Below, one piece after another: positions 1 to 6,772 of a stretch of 10,156 nt of DNA; the first letter of the stretch is position 1; the number at the start of each line of letters is the position of its first letter. The translations under genes were made by a program, and so were the position numbers. Below the pieces are notes generated by a model. The model made no database searches and had not been told where the DNA came from. It worked only from the letters and a program-made list of their open reading frames with translations. This DNA comes from Planctomycetia bacterium (GTDB taxonomy: Bacteria; Planctomycetota; Planctomycetia; Gemmatales; Gemmataceae). The DNA is taken from contig JAKEEV010000021.1 of the NCBI GenBank assembly GCA_022616395.1, forward strand, positions 1 through 10,156, written 5' to 3'.

Positions 1-959
1 GCCAGAGGATCGAAGACTTCGGCGGCGAGGTGCGCTTTCTGACTCGCGTGGAAGATCTCACGTTCCTCGATGGCCGCTTGAGCGGAGTGAACACTTCTTC
101 CGGCTTCATTCCCACTTCGGTTGTGGTGCTGGCAATCGGTCACAGCGCACGAGACACCTATCGAATGCTCGCGGAGCGCGGAGTGCCGATGACACCCAAG
201 CCATTCCAGTTCGGAGTGCGGATCGAACACCGGCAAGAGGTCGTGAACGCGGTTCAGTTCGGCCCGCGACACGCTCACTTCGAGGAGTTGCTGGGCAACG
301 CGGACTATTCGCTCATCGCCAGCGGAGCGCACGATCTGTTTACCTTCTGCATGTGTGCCGGCGGGTACATCATTCCGAGCGTTTCGCAAGCAGGCTTTTT
401 CGGCACGAACGGTATGAGCCTCAGTAAGCGAGATTCTCCGTTCGCCAATAGCGGGCTTGTGGTGACGGTTCCCGTTGAAGAGTTCGGCTCAAGCGATGTA
501 CTCGCTGGCGTGCGCCTGCAAGAGAAGTATGAAGCGCGCGCATTCGAGTTAGGCAATCGCGATTCATACCGCGCCCCGGCTCAGCGCGCAACGGACTTCC
601 TCGCGGCTCGCGTGTCGAAGGGCATTCCAGAAACGAGTTACCCGCGCGGGGTAAGCGCGTGCGATCTGCGCGAAGTGCTTCCTCCGCTCGTGGCGGAAGC
701 AGTCAGTCACGGCTTACCTCAAATGGACCGGCGCTGGAACGGTCGATTCCTCGCGGACGCGGTACTCACCGGGCCAGAGTCGCGCGGAAGTTCTCCCGTT
801 CGCATCGACCGCAACCCTGAGACGCGCGAATCGCCCGGTGTGCCGGGACTCTACCCAGTGGGCGAAGGAGCGGGCTTCGCGGGCGGGATTGTTTCCGCCG
901 CGGTGGATGGCCTTCGCACCGCCCGTGCGATTGTGGCGAAGTATGTCCGGTGCGTGTGA
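1..959 (+). CDS. FAD-dependent dehydrogenase (COG2509-like), C-terminal part
   Basis: This is the C-terminal ~318 residues of a flavoprotein. The reading frame is open to the left edge from base 3 and reads QRIEDFGGEVRF before the first possible start (GTG at 30), so that GTG is internal and the gene begins outside the window. The sequence fits the uncharacterised FAD-dependent dehydrogenases of COG2509, which are about 500 residues or more. Visible hallmarks are VVVLAIGHSARDT, KPFQFGVRIEH, the cysteine-containing FCMCAGG segment, NGMSLSKRD, and a C-terminal FAD-contact region, YPVGEGAGFAGGIVSAAVDG. The N-terminal dinucleotide-binding GxGxxG motif must lie upstream. The substrate is unknown for the family. 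A cytoplasmic redox role is inferred. The TGA stop is at 957-959; 129 bases then separate it from the next gene, and no T-rich terminator is obvious there. Confidence 0.88.
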   Translation, partial: QRIEDFGGEVRFLTRVEDLTFLDGRLSGVNTSSGFIPTSVVVLAIGHSARDTYRMLAERGVPMTPKPFQFGVRIEHRQEVVNAVQFGPRHAHFEELLGNADYSLIASGAHDLFTFCMCAGGYIIPSVSQAGFFGTNGMSLSKRDSPFANSGLVVTVPVEEFGSSDVLAGVRLQEKYEARAFELGNRDSYRAPAQRATDFLAARVSKGIPETSYPRGVSACDLREVLPPLVAEAVSHGLPQMDRRWNGRFLADAVLTGPESRGSSPVRIDRNPETRESPGVPGLYPVGEGAGFAGGIVSAAVDGLRTARAIVAKYVRCV

Positions 960-1088
960 ATTGCGTTCACGGGATGTGAGATTTTCGTGAGCGCCCTTTC
1001 TTTCGAGTGGTGTTTGCGTTCTACTATCTGCGGGTCGGTCGCTCCTCTCCTCATCCCCTCGGATTGCCAACCCACTGGGAGTCCCGTC

Positions 1089-2072
1089 ATGCCCGACAAA
1101 CGACAGCAGCGTGGATTCACGCTCATTGAGCTTCTGGTTGTCATCGCGATCATCGCGATTCTGATTGGCTTGCTTCTGCCCGCCGTCCAGAAAGTTCGCG
1201 ACGCGGCCGCTCGCATGCAGTGTCAGAACAACCTCAAACAGATCGGCTTGGGGCTGCACAACTACGAAAGCTCCAACGGCTTCTTCCCGCCGGCTTACTC
1301 GCTTCTTCTCTCGGCACCCAGCGCGACCTCCTGGGGCGTCTACTTGCTGCCGTACATCGAGCAGGACAACTTGTATAAGCAATACAACCTCACGGGCAAC
1401 ATCGGCTCCACCCCGAATCAGGCGGTTGTCTCGACGCACCTGAAGATCTTCCAGTGCCCGGCTTCGCCGAATCAGAACCGACTCTACACCGATGGGCCTG
1501 TTCCGGGCATGGCTTTTGTTCCAGTCCCTTCGTGGAATGTCACACTCACCTGGACCGCGTCCGCCGGTGACTACACCGTCACCACCGGAGTCCGCGAGGC
1601 AACTCTTAACTCGTGCTTCGCTGGAGGTGGAGGAGGAGACCGGGACGGAGCGCTGGAAGCACGCACACTGACAAACCCAACGGTTCCACTCACCGGCACC
1701 CGGATCATGGCCATCGCTGATGGCACCTCGAATACGATCGTGATCGGCGAACTCGCGGGCCGTCCGGCTCTCTATCGAGCTGGAAGACAGGTTGCGGCCA
1801 ACCAACCGTTCCAGGGAGCGGGCTGGGGTGATGCGCTCAGCGGCGAGAACTGGTTCATCGGCTCGCTGTTCGACGGCACCGAACCCTCCACCGGCGGCCC
1901 GTGCGTCGTCAACTGCACCAACTCGCGCGGGCGCGGACTTTATAGCTTCCACACCAGCGTTGCGAACGTCGTCATGGGCGATGGCTCCGTCCGCTCCCTC
2001 AACTCGTCCATCAACCACTGCACGTTCGCCTTCATGGTGACCAAGAAGAAGGGCGACATCGTTCCCAACTAA
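1089..2072 (+). CDS. DUF1559 domain protein with prepilin-like N-terminus
   Basis: The product is 327 residues. Residues 9-21 (GFTLIELLVVIAI) form a type IV prepilin/pseudopilin processing site: cleavage would follow Gly9, Phe10 would be methylated, and Glu14 is the conserved E5. A hydrophobic helix runs to about residue 33. The DUF1559 (SBP_bac_10) body follows, with its usual NNLKQIGLGLHNYE segment (47-60), a central ADGTSNTIVIGE block (210-221) and the C-terminal H-x(5)-N-x-x-x-GDGSV motif (His288 to Val301). Planctomycetes carry many paralogues of this family. They are thought to be secreted or surface proteins, but their role is unknown. I chose ATG 1089 over a GTG at 987 because GGGAG at 1077-1081 is well placed and it puts the prepilin motif at the N-terminus. 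In the 129 bases upstream (960-1088) I found no convincing promoter. A TTR-type lipoprotein follows, a common pairing in this phylum. Confidence 0.93.
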   Translation: MPDKRQQRGFTLIELLVVIAIIAILIGLLLPAVQKVRDAAARMQCQNNLKQIGLGLHNYESSNGFFPPAYSLLLSAPSATSWGVYLLPYIEQDNLYKQYNLTGNIGSTPNQAVVSTHLKIFQCPASPNQNRLYTDGPVPGMAFVPVPSWNVTLTWTASAGDYTVTTGVREATLNSCFAGGGGGDRDGALEARTLTNPTVPLTGTRIMAIADGTSNTIVIGELAGRPALYRAGRQVAANQPFQGAGWGDALSGENWFIGSLFDGTEPSTGGPCVVNCTNSRGRGLYSFHTSVANVVMGDGSVRSLNSSINHCTFAFMVTKKKGDIVPN

Positions 2073-2080
2073 CTCTCTGC

Positions 2081-2102
2081 GGGGTCAGCACTAACTGGCC
2101 CC
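2081..2102 (+). terminator. Stem-loop after the DUF1559 gene
   Basis: GGGGTCAG (2081-2088) and CTGGCCCC (2095-2102) pair over 8 bp with one G-U wobble around the loop CACTAA. The tail GTTCTCTTCCCTTCC is pyrimidine-rich but has no clean U-run. The hairpin begins 8 bases after the DUF1559 stop and ends 35 bases before the lipoprotein start. It could be a partial terminator or an mRNA-stabilising hairpin that lets the pilin-like gene be expressed more than its downstream partner. The function is inferred. Confidence 0.45.
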
Positions 2103-2137
2103 GTTCTCTTCCCTTCCTCAACGGAGCGAAGCCTCCG

Positions 2138-2596
2138 ATGCGACAGCATGACTGGAGACGAACCGTTCGCGGACTGTTCGGGATCGTCCTCGCTGCCTTC
2201 GTTGGCCTTCTGGCCGGCTGTGGAAAGCGCGGGTGGCTGGAAACGTACCCCGTCAAGGGGACCATTCTCGTGGACGGCAAGCCCGCCAAGGACGTGATGA
2301 TCTCGTTCCATCCGAAAGAAATAACGGGTGATAAGCCATACGTACCCACCGGCCAGACCGACGAGAAGGGCGAGTTCAATCTCTCCACATTTGTGACGAG
2401 CGATGGAGCACCGGCCGGCGAGTACGATGTCACTGTCGTCTGGCCGGAGCGCTACAACCCGATCTCGACACTCTGGGAGGGTGACAAGCTCAACAAACAG
2501 TATGCCGACAAGACAAAGACGACGTTGCGAGTGACCGTCGAGAAACAACCGCAGCAGTTGCCTCCGTTCGAGCTGACGAGCGGCTCCAAGAAGTGA
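2138..2596 (+). CDS. Lipoprotein with carboxypeptidase-regulatory-like (TTR-fold) domain
   Basis: The product is 152 residues. The N-terminus has Arg residues at 7, 8 and 11, a hydrophobic stretch at 13-26, and a lipobox LAGC with the lipidated cysteine at 28, so it is predicted to be a lipoprotein. Residues ~37-148 form one beta-rich transthyretin/carboxypeptidase-regulatory-like domain, seen as YPVKGTILVDGKPAKDV, then TGQTDEKGEFNLSTF, then APAGEYDVTVVWPE. A single copy with this pattern is common next to DUF1559 genes in planctomycetes, and the two may act at the same surface; that is inference. No enzymatic residues are visible. The ATG start is 11 bases after GGAG (2123-2126). It lies 65 bases downstream of the DUF1559 gene and is probably cotranscribed with it. 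The domain resembles the C-terminus of the phosphoesterase encoded next. Confidence 0.85.
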   Translation: MRQHDWRRTVRGLFGIVLAAFVGLLAGCGKRGWLETYPVKGTILVDGKPAKDVMISFHPKEITGDKPYVPTGQTDEKGEFNLSTFVTSDGAPAGEYDVTVVWPERYNPISTLWEGDKLNKQYADKTKTTLRVTVEKQPQQLPPFELTSGSKK

Positions 2597-2704
2597 CCGT
2601 CAAGGGAGTAATCGCCGCGAAGTGAATCCGCTCACCAATCTCCCCTCGGAACACCACACCTGACTGACCAGTCCGCGAAGGTTTGATGAACTCCCGGTAA
2701 ATCC

Positions 2705-2732
2705 TTGCGATTGCTCCTCGGAGGGATATTCT
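2705..2732 (+). promoter_or_regulatory. Candidate sigma70-type promoter of the phosphoesterase gene
   Basis: TTGCGA (2705-2710) and TATTCT (2727-2732) each match 4 of 6 consensus bases with a 16-base spacer. Transcription would start near 2739, giving a leader of about 23 bases before ATG 2762. The spacer contains a small inverted repeat, CTCC-TC-GGAG. Matches of this quality occur by chance, so this is only a candidate; the gene could also be read from upstream. Confidence 0.3.
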
Positions 2733-2761
2733 CACCCCATCCCTCTTCGCAGGAGTCTGCC

Positions 2762-4012
2762 ATGCGTCAATTCTTTCTCGGAATCGCCACCGCCGGCGCT
2801 CTGGTCGGCGTGGTCGCTCTGTCTCGTTCGGAGTCGTCGGTCGGGGCGCGACTCGCACCCGACAACGAGTTGAAGATCGAAAGCGGAGACAAGAACCCCT
2901 GGACCTCGCTCAAACTCAACAATGATCCCGACCAGTTCCAGTTCGCGGTCGTCTCCGACCGCACCGGCGGGCATCGAGACAAGATCTTCTCGCAAGCCGT
3001 GGCTCGCGTGAATCTCCTTCAACCAGAATTTGTGATGTCGGTGGGTGATCTCATCGAGGGGTACACGACGAAGGAAGAGACGATCAAGAAGGAGTGGGAC
3101 GAGTTCGACAATTACACCAAGCGTTTCGAGATGCCGTTCTTCTATGTGCCCGGCAACCACGACCTGACGAACAAGACGATGGTGACCAAGTGGGGCGAGC
3201 GCTACGGCAAGCGCTACTATCACTTCACGTACAAGAACGTGCTGTTCCTCTGCCTGTGTTCGGAGAACCCGCCCGATATGGGAACCATCGACAAGGAACA
3301 ACAGGAGTGGGTCTCGAGGACACTGGAAGCCAACAAGGATGTTCGCTGGACGTTTGTTTTCTTACACAAACCGATCTGGACCGCGAAGGATCTCGACAAG
3401 AACGGCTGGGGCGCTGTGGAGAAATCGCTGGCGGGTCGAAAGTACAACGTCTTCTGTGGACACGTTCACCGATACCAGCGCTTTGAGCGCAACGGAATGC
3501 AATACTACCAGCTCGCGACCACCGGAGGAGGAAGCAAGCTGCGTGGAGTCGAGTACGGTGAGTTCGATCATGTCGCGTGGATCACGATGAAGCAGGACGC
3601 TCCGCTGATCGCCAATGTGATGCTCGACGGCATCCTTCCTCACGATCTGAAGACGCCCGAAAGCGATGAGAAGGGCGTACCTGTCAAGAAGAAGCCGACG
3701 TTCCCGGTATCGGGCACAATCACGCTCTCCGGTACACCGGTGCCGGGAGCAACAGTCGCGCTCCACACCTACAACGCCGAGAGGAAAGTCTACACTCGCG
3801 TGGCGGACGGTCGAACAGACGAAGTGGGCCGATTCCAGTTAACGACCTACGCGAAGTTCGATGGCGTCCCGGCCGGCGACTACATCGTGACGGTGACCGG
3901 TGGGGAGAAGTCCACGATCCCGGAGATGTACACCGCGCCCGCGAAGTCCCCGCTGAAGGTTCCCATCCGCGAAACGCCCAACACGCTCTTGCTGGATTTG
4001 ATTGGGAAGTGA
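2762..4012 (+). CDS. Secreted metallophosphoesterase with C-terminal TTR-like domain
   Basis: The product is 416 residues. A hydrophobic segment at 4-20 suggests a Sec signal or membrane anchor. Residues ~58-285 form a calcineurin-like phosphoesterase domain. The metal-binding blocks appear in order: SDRTGGH (Asp66, His71), GDLIE (Asp96), GNHD (131-134), FLHKP (His202) and GHVH (233-236). The first block is D-R-T rather than the usual D-x-H. Residues ~312-413 form a carboxypeptidase-regulatory/TTR-like domain: FPVSGTITLSGTPVPGA, then GRTDEVGRFQLTTY, then GVPAGDYIVTVTG. It likely hydrolyses a phosphoester outside the cytoplasm; the substrate cannot be read from sequence. AGGAG at 2751-2755 lies 6 bases before ATG 2762 and decides the start over a TTG at 2705. 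It sits 165 bases after the TTR lipoprotein on the same strand. Confidence 0.9.
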   Translation: MRQFFLGIATAGALVGVVALSRSESSVGARLAPDNELKIESGDKNPWTSLKLNNDPDQFQFAVVSDRTGGHRDKIFSQAVARVNLLQPEFVMSVGDLIEGYTTKEETIKKEWDEFDNYTKRFEMPFFYVPGNHDLTNKTMVTKWGERYGKRYYHFTYKNVLFLCLCSENPPDMGTIDKEQQEWVSRTLEANKDVRWTFVFLHKPIWTAKDLDKNGWGAVEKSLAGRKYNVFCGHVHRYQRFERNGMQYYQLATTGGGSKLRGVEYGEFDHVAWITMKQDAPLIANVMLDGILPHDLKTPESDEKGVPVKKKPTFPVSGTITLSGTPVPGATVALHTYNAERKVYTRVADGRTDEVGRFQLTTYAKFDGVPAGDYIVTVTGGEKSTIPEMYTAPAKSPLKVPIRETPNTLLLDLIGK

Positions 4013-4049
4013 TTGAGTTATGAAGAAACTTCGCCCATTCAAAGAGCCA

Positions 4050-4087
4050 CTCCCGCATTGGTCGCGGTGAGCAACCAGGTGCGGGAG
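4050..4087 (+). terminator. Hairpin after the phosphoesterase gene
   Basis: CTCCCGCA (4050-4057) is perfectly complementary to TGCGGGAG (4080-4087). An inner TGGT/ACCA pairing shortens the 22-base loop. It starts 38 bases after the phosphoesterase stop. There is no U-run after it, so it would be an atypical terminator or a 3'-end stabiliser. Confidence 0.4.
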
Positions 4088-4123
4088 GTTCGGAAGTCAG
4101 GTTCTCAGAACAATATCACCAGC

Positions 4124-4145
4124 CCCGGCGGACATCTCCGCCGGG
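4124..4145 (-). terminator. Hairpin after the small exported-protein gene
   Basis: CCCGGCGGA (4124-4132) and TCCGCCGGG (4137-4145) make a perfect 9-bp stem with a CATC loop. For leftward transcription it lies 27 bases past the stop of the small gene and is followed by a moderately T-rich sequence (GGTGATATTGTTC). It could work for both converging transcripts, but it fits the leftward one better. Confidence 0.5.
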
Positions 4146-4171
4146 AGCACGTTGCACATCCAATCCCGTTG

Positions 4172-4486
4172 TCAGTCCGCCTTCTTCGCGTCGATGCTGA
4201 CGACGACCAGCTTGTCCTCCTTCTTCTCGATTTTCACCTTCACGGGCTGACCGGGTTTCAGGTCTGTGAGCTTGGCCGCTTTCCCGTCCAGGGTGATCTT
4301 GGCAGTCGCCGGAACGATGTGGCTGTGCTCGTTCTTTCCATCCTTGTCGGTCATGGTCAGCTTGCCGGCTTGGACCTTGACCACTTTCCCCTCGTGAGTA
4401 CCCGGCTTGGGATCCTCAGCGAGGGCCGGCATTGCCCACACCGCCAACGCGACGACCGCCACCAATGCAAAGGTTCGCCGAATCAT
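4172..4486 (-). CDS. Small exported beta-rich protein of unknown function
   Basis: The product is 104 residues. A clear Sec signal peptide covers residues 1-23 (basic RR at 3-4, hydrophobic core 6-18, ALA then EDP at the predicted cleavage). The mature ~81 residues are rich in Lys, Val and Asp and read as alternating beta strands: GKVVKVQAGKLTMTD, ATAKITLDGKAAKL, then LKPGQPVKVKIEKKED. This pattern of a strand, an Ala-x-Ile segment, 'L-x-D-L-x-x-G' and a final strand resembles small DUF5666/OB-like barrels, but I do not recognise a specific family. No catalytic residues are seen. AAGGAG lies 7 bases before ATG 4486 and decides the start over an upstream candidate at 4531. It is 147 bases downstream of the SPFH gene on the same strand, so readthrough from that gene is possible. 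Confidence 0.8.
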   Translation of the reverse strand: MIRRTFALVAVVALAVWAMPALAEDPKPGTHEGKVVKVQAGKLTMTDKDGKNEHSHIVPATAKITLDGKAAKLTDLKPGQPVKVKIEKKEDKLVVVSIDAKKAD

Positions 4487-4500
4487 GTAGATACTCCTTG

Positions 4501-4544
4501 GTCCGGGCGAAACTTTCCGTGTCCGGATCAAACAGTGACCGGAC
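4501..4544 (-). promoter_or_regulatory. GTCCGG repeats in the leader of the small gene
   Basis: Read on the minus strand, one GTCCGG (4544-4539) is followed by two copies of its complement, CCGGAC, at 4526-4521 and 4506-4501. The second copy is one base upstream of the AAGGAG ribosome-binding site. The first segment can pair with either copy, giving two alternative hairpins, one of which lies against the Shine-Dalgarno site. A regulatory effect is inferred only. Confidence 0.3.
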
Positions 4545-4633
4545 GGGCGGAACCAAAGAGCAACTGAGATGCCATTGGCTGAGCGATCAGTCTTGCCTCG
4601 GGAGTGAAAGCACGACTGTTTTCCTTTGCGGGG

Positions 4634-6772
4634 TTACTTCCCAGCCAGCGTTCCGATGGCCTCGCGGGCGAGTTTGTCGCACTCCTCCTTGAACTCGGCT
4701 GCGTCCGGTGATTCCGCGAACGACCCGATGCCGGTTTTCTCACTGAGCAGCAGAGTGAGAAGCATTCCGAGCGGGCCGCTGGAGACGCTCCCTGTCTCGC
4801 CGTTGGCACCGCTTACGAACATGCGCTCCGGCACCAGCGGTTGCGCGCTGTTGGCAAACCGCTCGGCCAAGAGCGCCGCGGCGAACAATCGCGGGTCGCC
4901 ATACGCGGCAACCTTCCGCAGCACGACGGCCGCTTCCGAGAGACCTACCTGGAGTGTCTTTTGCCCCTCACCGCGGCCGGCCAGCACCTTCTCCTTCGCG
5001 TGGGCCTCGGCGGTCAGCACCGTTTGCTCGGCCTGCCGTTTCGACCGGGCCAGTTCCGCCTCAGCGACCACCACCATCTGTTCGGACTGCTTGCGAGCGC
5101 GGGCCAGTTCCGCCTCTCCGCGGCTCTCGGCGATCTGAACCTCGGCCTTGGCGTTGGTCAGTTGCACCTGCACGGCGGCCTGAGCCTGGGCCTCGTTGAG
5201 CGTCCGCAGCTTCTCGGCCGCGGCGCGCTGGCGCTCGTAAGTTTCCAGTTGCTCGATGGATAACTGCCGCAGGCGCAGTTGCTCCAGAAGAGTTTCGATC
5301 TTGTTGTCACTCTCCGAAGCCACCGGCTTGCCGATGAGCACATCAACACATTCGATGTCGAACTCGCGGAAGCGGTTCCGCAGTTCAATTCGTGCTTCGT
5401 TCTGGATCTGGTCCCGCTCGTGCAGTAATTGCAGCATCGTCTTCTTGTGGGCCACGTCGCGGAAGAACGCACTGAGCATCGGGTCGATCGTCTGCGTGAT
5501 GAGCTTCTTCACGTCCCCGAACCGCTGGATGACACTCGGTGCCCGCTGGTAGTCGATGTGAACCACCACCGAGAGCGGCAGAAGCGGTTCGTACGCATCC
5601 CGCGTTACGAGGTCGATGGATCGCAGAGCCTCATCAAACTTGTGAGCCTCGGTTTTGCCCGTGATCCAGTGCAGGACGAAATTTGTCGTCGGCACCAGAA
5701 TCACCTGCCCGGCGTAGACGTTGAACGGGTACTTCCCCGGTCCGAGCGGCCGTTCCCACACGCCGCGTTCGCCATCCTGGACCCGTTCGCCGTGCCGGAA
5801 GGACGTGCCGGATACATCCCGCCCGGCCTTGCCTACGTAGCTCACGACAACCCCGACGTGACCGATGGGCACTACCGTCTTGGCGACCAGCTCCACCGAC
5901 GCGAACCAGCGGTTGATGAAGTAGGTGCCGTCCGTGAGCGGCGCGTACTGCCGGCCGCGACGACCGGCGGCTTTCAGGAATGCTTCAGGGTCCTGGTAGT
6001 TGTTGTGATAGCTGGCACCGTCGGGTTCGGTGCCCACGGCCGGGGCGATGATTTCTCCCGGAGGCAGACTCGGGCCATCGTGAACGGTGACGACGCCAAT
6101 CAGGTCGTCGTGGACTTCCGTCTCGCCGATCCGGCTCGACCCGCCGATCACCACCGGCTGGAAGCCCGCGCAGCTCCTCAACTGTTCGTGCCACGCCTTG
6201 ATCGCGTTCCGCTCCTGTGCATCGAGAAGATGTGGGAGACTGTACGCCCCGTTCTCGGTCATCACGACGAAGCACGCGGGGTTGATGGCGTAGACGCCTT
6301 CACGCAGGATGGCCCGCTGACGGCCCCGCTGCCCCTGGTCGGCTTCCTCATCGGTTTTCTGGAGGAACTTCTGCGCGTCCTGGAAGTTGTTGCACTCGAC
6401 CACGCGGCCGAGCGTCTGGCTGGGCGGCAGGGGTTGGCCGTCGCGAGCGTAGACGTACCCGATCTGCCCTTGCGGGACCGTGACGAGCGGAGCGATGTGG
6501 ATGCGGTATTGCCAGCGCCAGTATCCGAAGTGCAGCCCACCGCGCAGAAGCGTGGCCTGATAGCCGGCCTCTTCGTTGAGCGCGATGATGCGGCCATCCG
6601 TCACCGATCCTTTTGGCGACCAGAGCCTCTCGACGACCCCGACCTTGTCGTTGGGAATCACGCGAACTGTTGCCCACCAGAACACAAGCCCCAGGAACAA
6701 GAGGGCAAGGGCGATCAGCCCGTAAAGGAGGACACCCTCCGGGAGTTCCCCCGCGGCAAAGAGCGAGAACAC
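4634..6772 (-). CDS. SPFH/Band 7 (flotillin-like) membrane protein
   Basis: The product is 712 residues. One transmembrane helix at about 13-34 anchors it, followed by SPFH-type modules at 39-361 and the core SPFH region to ~480 (SIDLVTRDAYEPLLPLSVVVHIDY, split by PLL, then RFGDVKKLITQTIDPMLSAF). Residues ~490-605 are a long Ala/Glu/Arg/Gln-rich coiled coil. The C-terminal part includes EAAVVLRKVAAYGDPRLF and a Gly/Ser-rich hydrophobic stretch, GPLGMLLTLLLSE (666-678). SPFH proteins oligomerise into membrane scaffolds or cages and often affect proteolysis or membrane domains; this one's partner is unknown. The start is uncertain: GTG 6772 has no Shine-Dalgarno sequence but gives a sensible N-terminus before the TM helix. 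The upstream Trx/PDZ gene is 393 bases away on the same strand. A long open frame on the opposite strand is a shadow of this gene. Confidence 0.9.
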   Translation of the reverse strand: MFSLFAAGELPEGVLLYGLIALALLFLGLVFWWATVRVIPNDKVGVVERLWSPKGSVTDGRIIALNEEAGYQATLLRGGLHFGYWRWQYRIHIAPLVTVPQGQIGYVYARDGQPLPPSQTLGRVVECNNFQDAQKFLQKTDEEADQGQRGRQRAILREGVYAINPACFVVMTENGAYSLPHLLDAQERNAIKAWHEQLRSCAGFQPVVIGGSSRIGETEVHDDLIGVVTVHDGPSLPPGEIIAPAVGTEPDGASYHNNYQDPEAFLKAAGRRGRQYAPLTDGTYFINRWFASVELVAKTVVPIGHVGVVVSYVGKAGRDVSGTSFRHGERVQDGERGVWERPLGPGKYPFNVYAGQVILVPTTNFVLHWITGKTEAHKFDEALRSIDLVTRDAYEPLLPLSVVVHIDYQRAPSVIQRFGDVKKLITQTIDPMLSAFFRDVAHKKTMLQLLHERDQIQNEARIELRNRFREFDIECVDVLIGKPVASESDNKIETLLEQLRLRQLSIEQLETYERQRAAAEKLRTLNEAQAQAAVQVQLTNAKAEVQIAESRGEAELARARKQSEQMVVVAEAELARSKRQAEQTVLTAEAHAKEKVLAGRGEGQKTLQVGLSEAAVVLRKVAAYGDPRLFAAALLAERFANSAQPLVPERMFVSGANGETGSVSSGPLGMLLTLLLSEKTGIGSFAESPDAAEFKEECDKLAREAIGTLAGK
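5009..5116 (-). repeat. Two tandem 54-base units in the SPFH coiled coil
   Basis: Residues 553-570 (EAELARARKQSEQMVVVA) and 571-588 (EAELARSKRQAEQTVLTA) are adjacent 18-residue units with 11 identical positions. At DNA level the 17-mer CGGGCCAGTTCCGCCTC recurs exactly at 5046 and 5100 on the plus strand, 54 bases apart. A third degenerate unit begins EAHAKEKV. This points to a tandem duplication that lengthened the coiled coil. Confidence 0.75.

Noticed and set aside
1022..1027. TACTAT as a -10 element for the DUF1559 gene
   Set aside because: No acceptable -35 hexamer at 15-18 bases upstream.
987..1088. 34-residue N-terminal extension of the DUF1559 protein from GTG 987
   Set aside because: It would bury the prepilin cleavage motif; ATG 1089 with GGGAG upstream is the better start.
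714..2018. 434-codon open frame on the minus strand
   Set aside because: It spans the flavoprotein and DUF1559 genes in antisense and is Arg/Asp-rich with no recognisable domain.
4101..4111. GTTCTCAGAAC palindrome as an operator
   Set aside because: Short, single copy and located between convergent genes where no promoter is expected.
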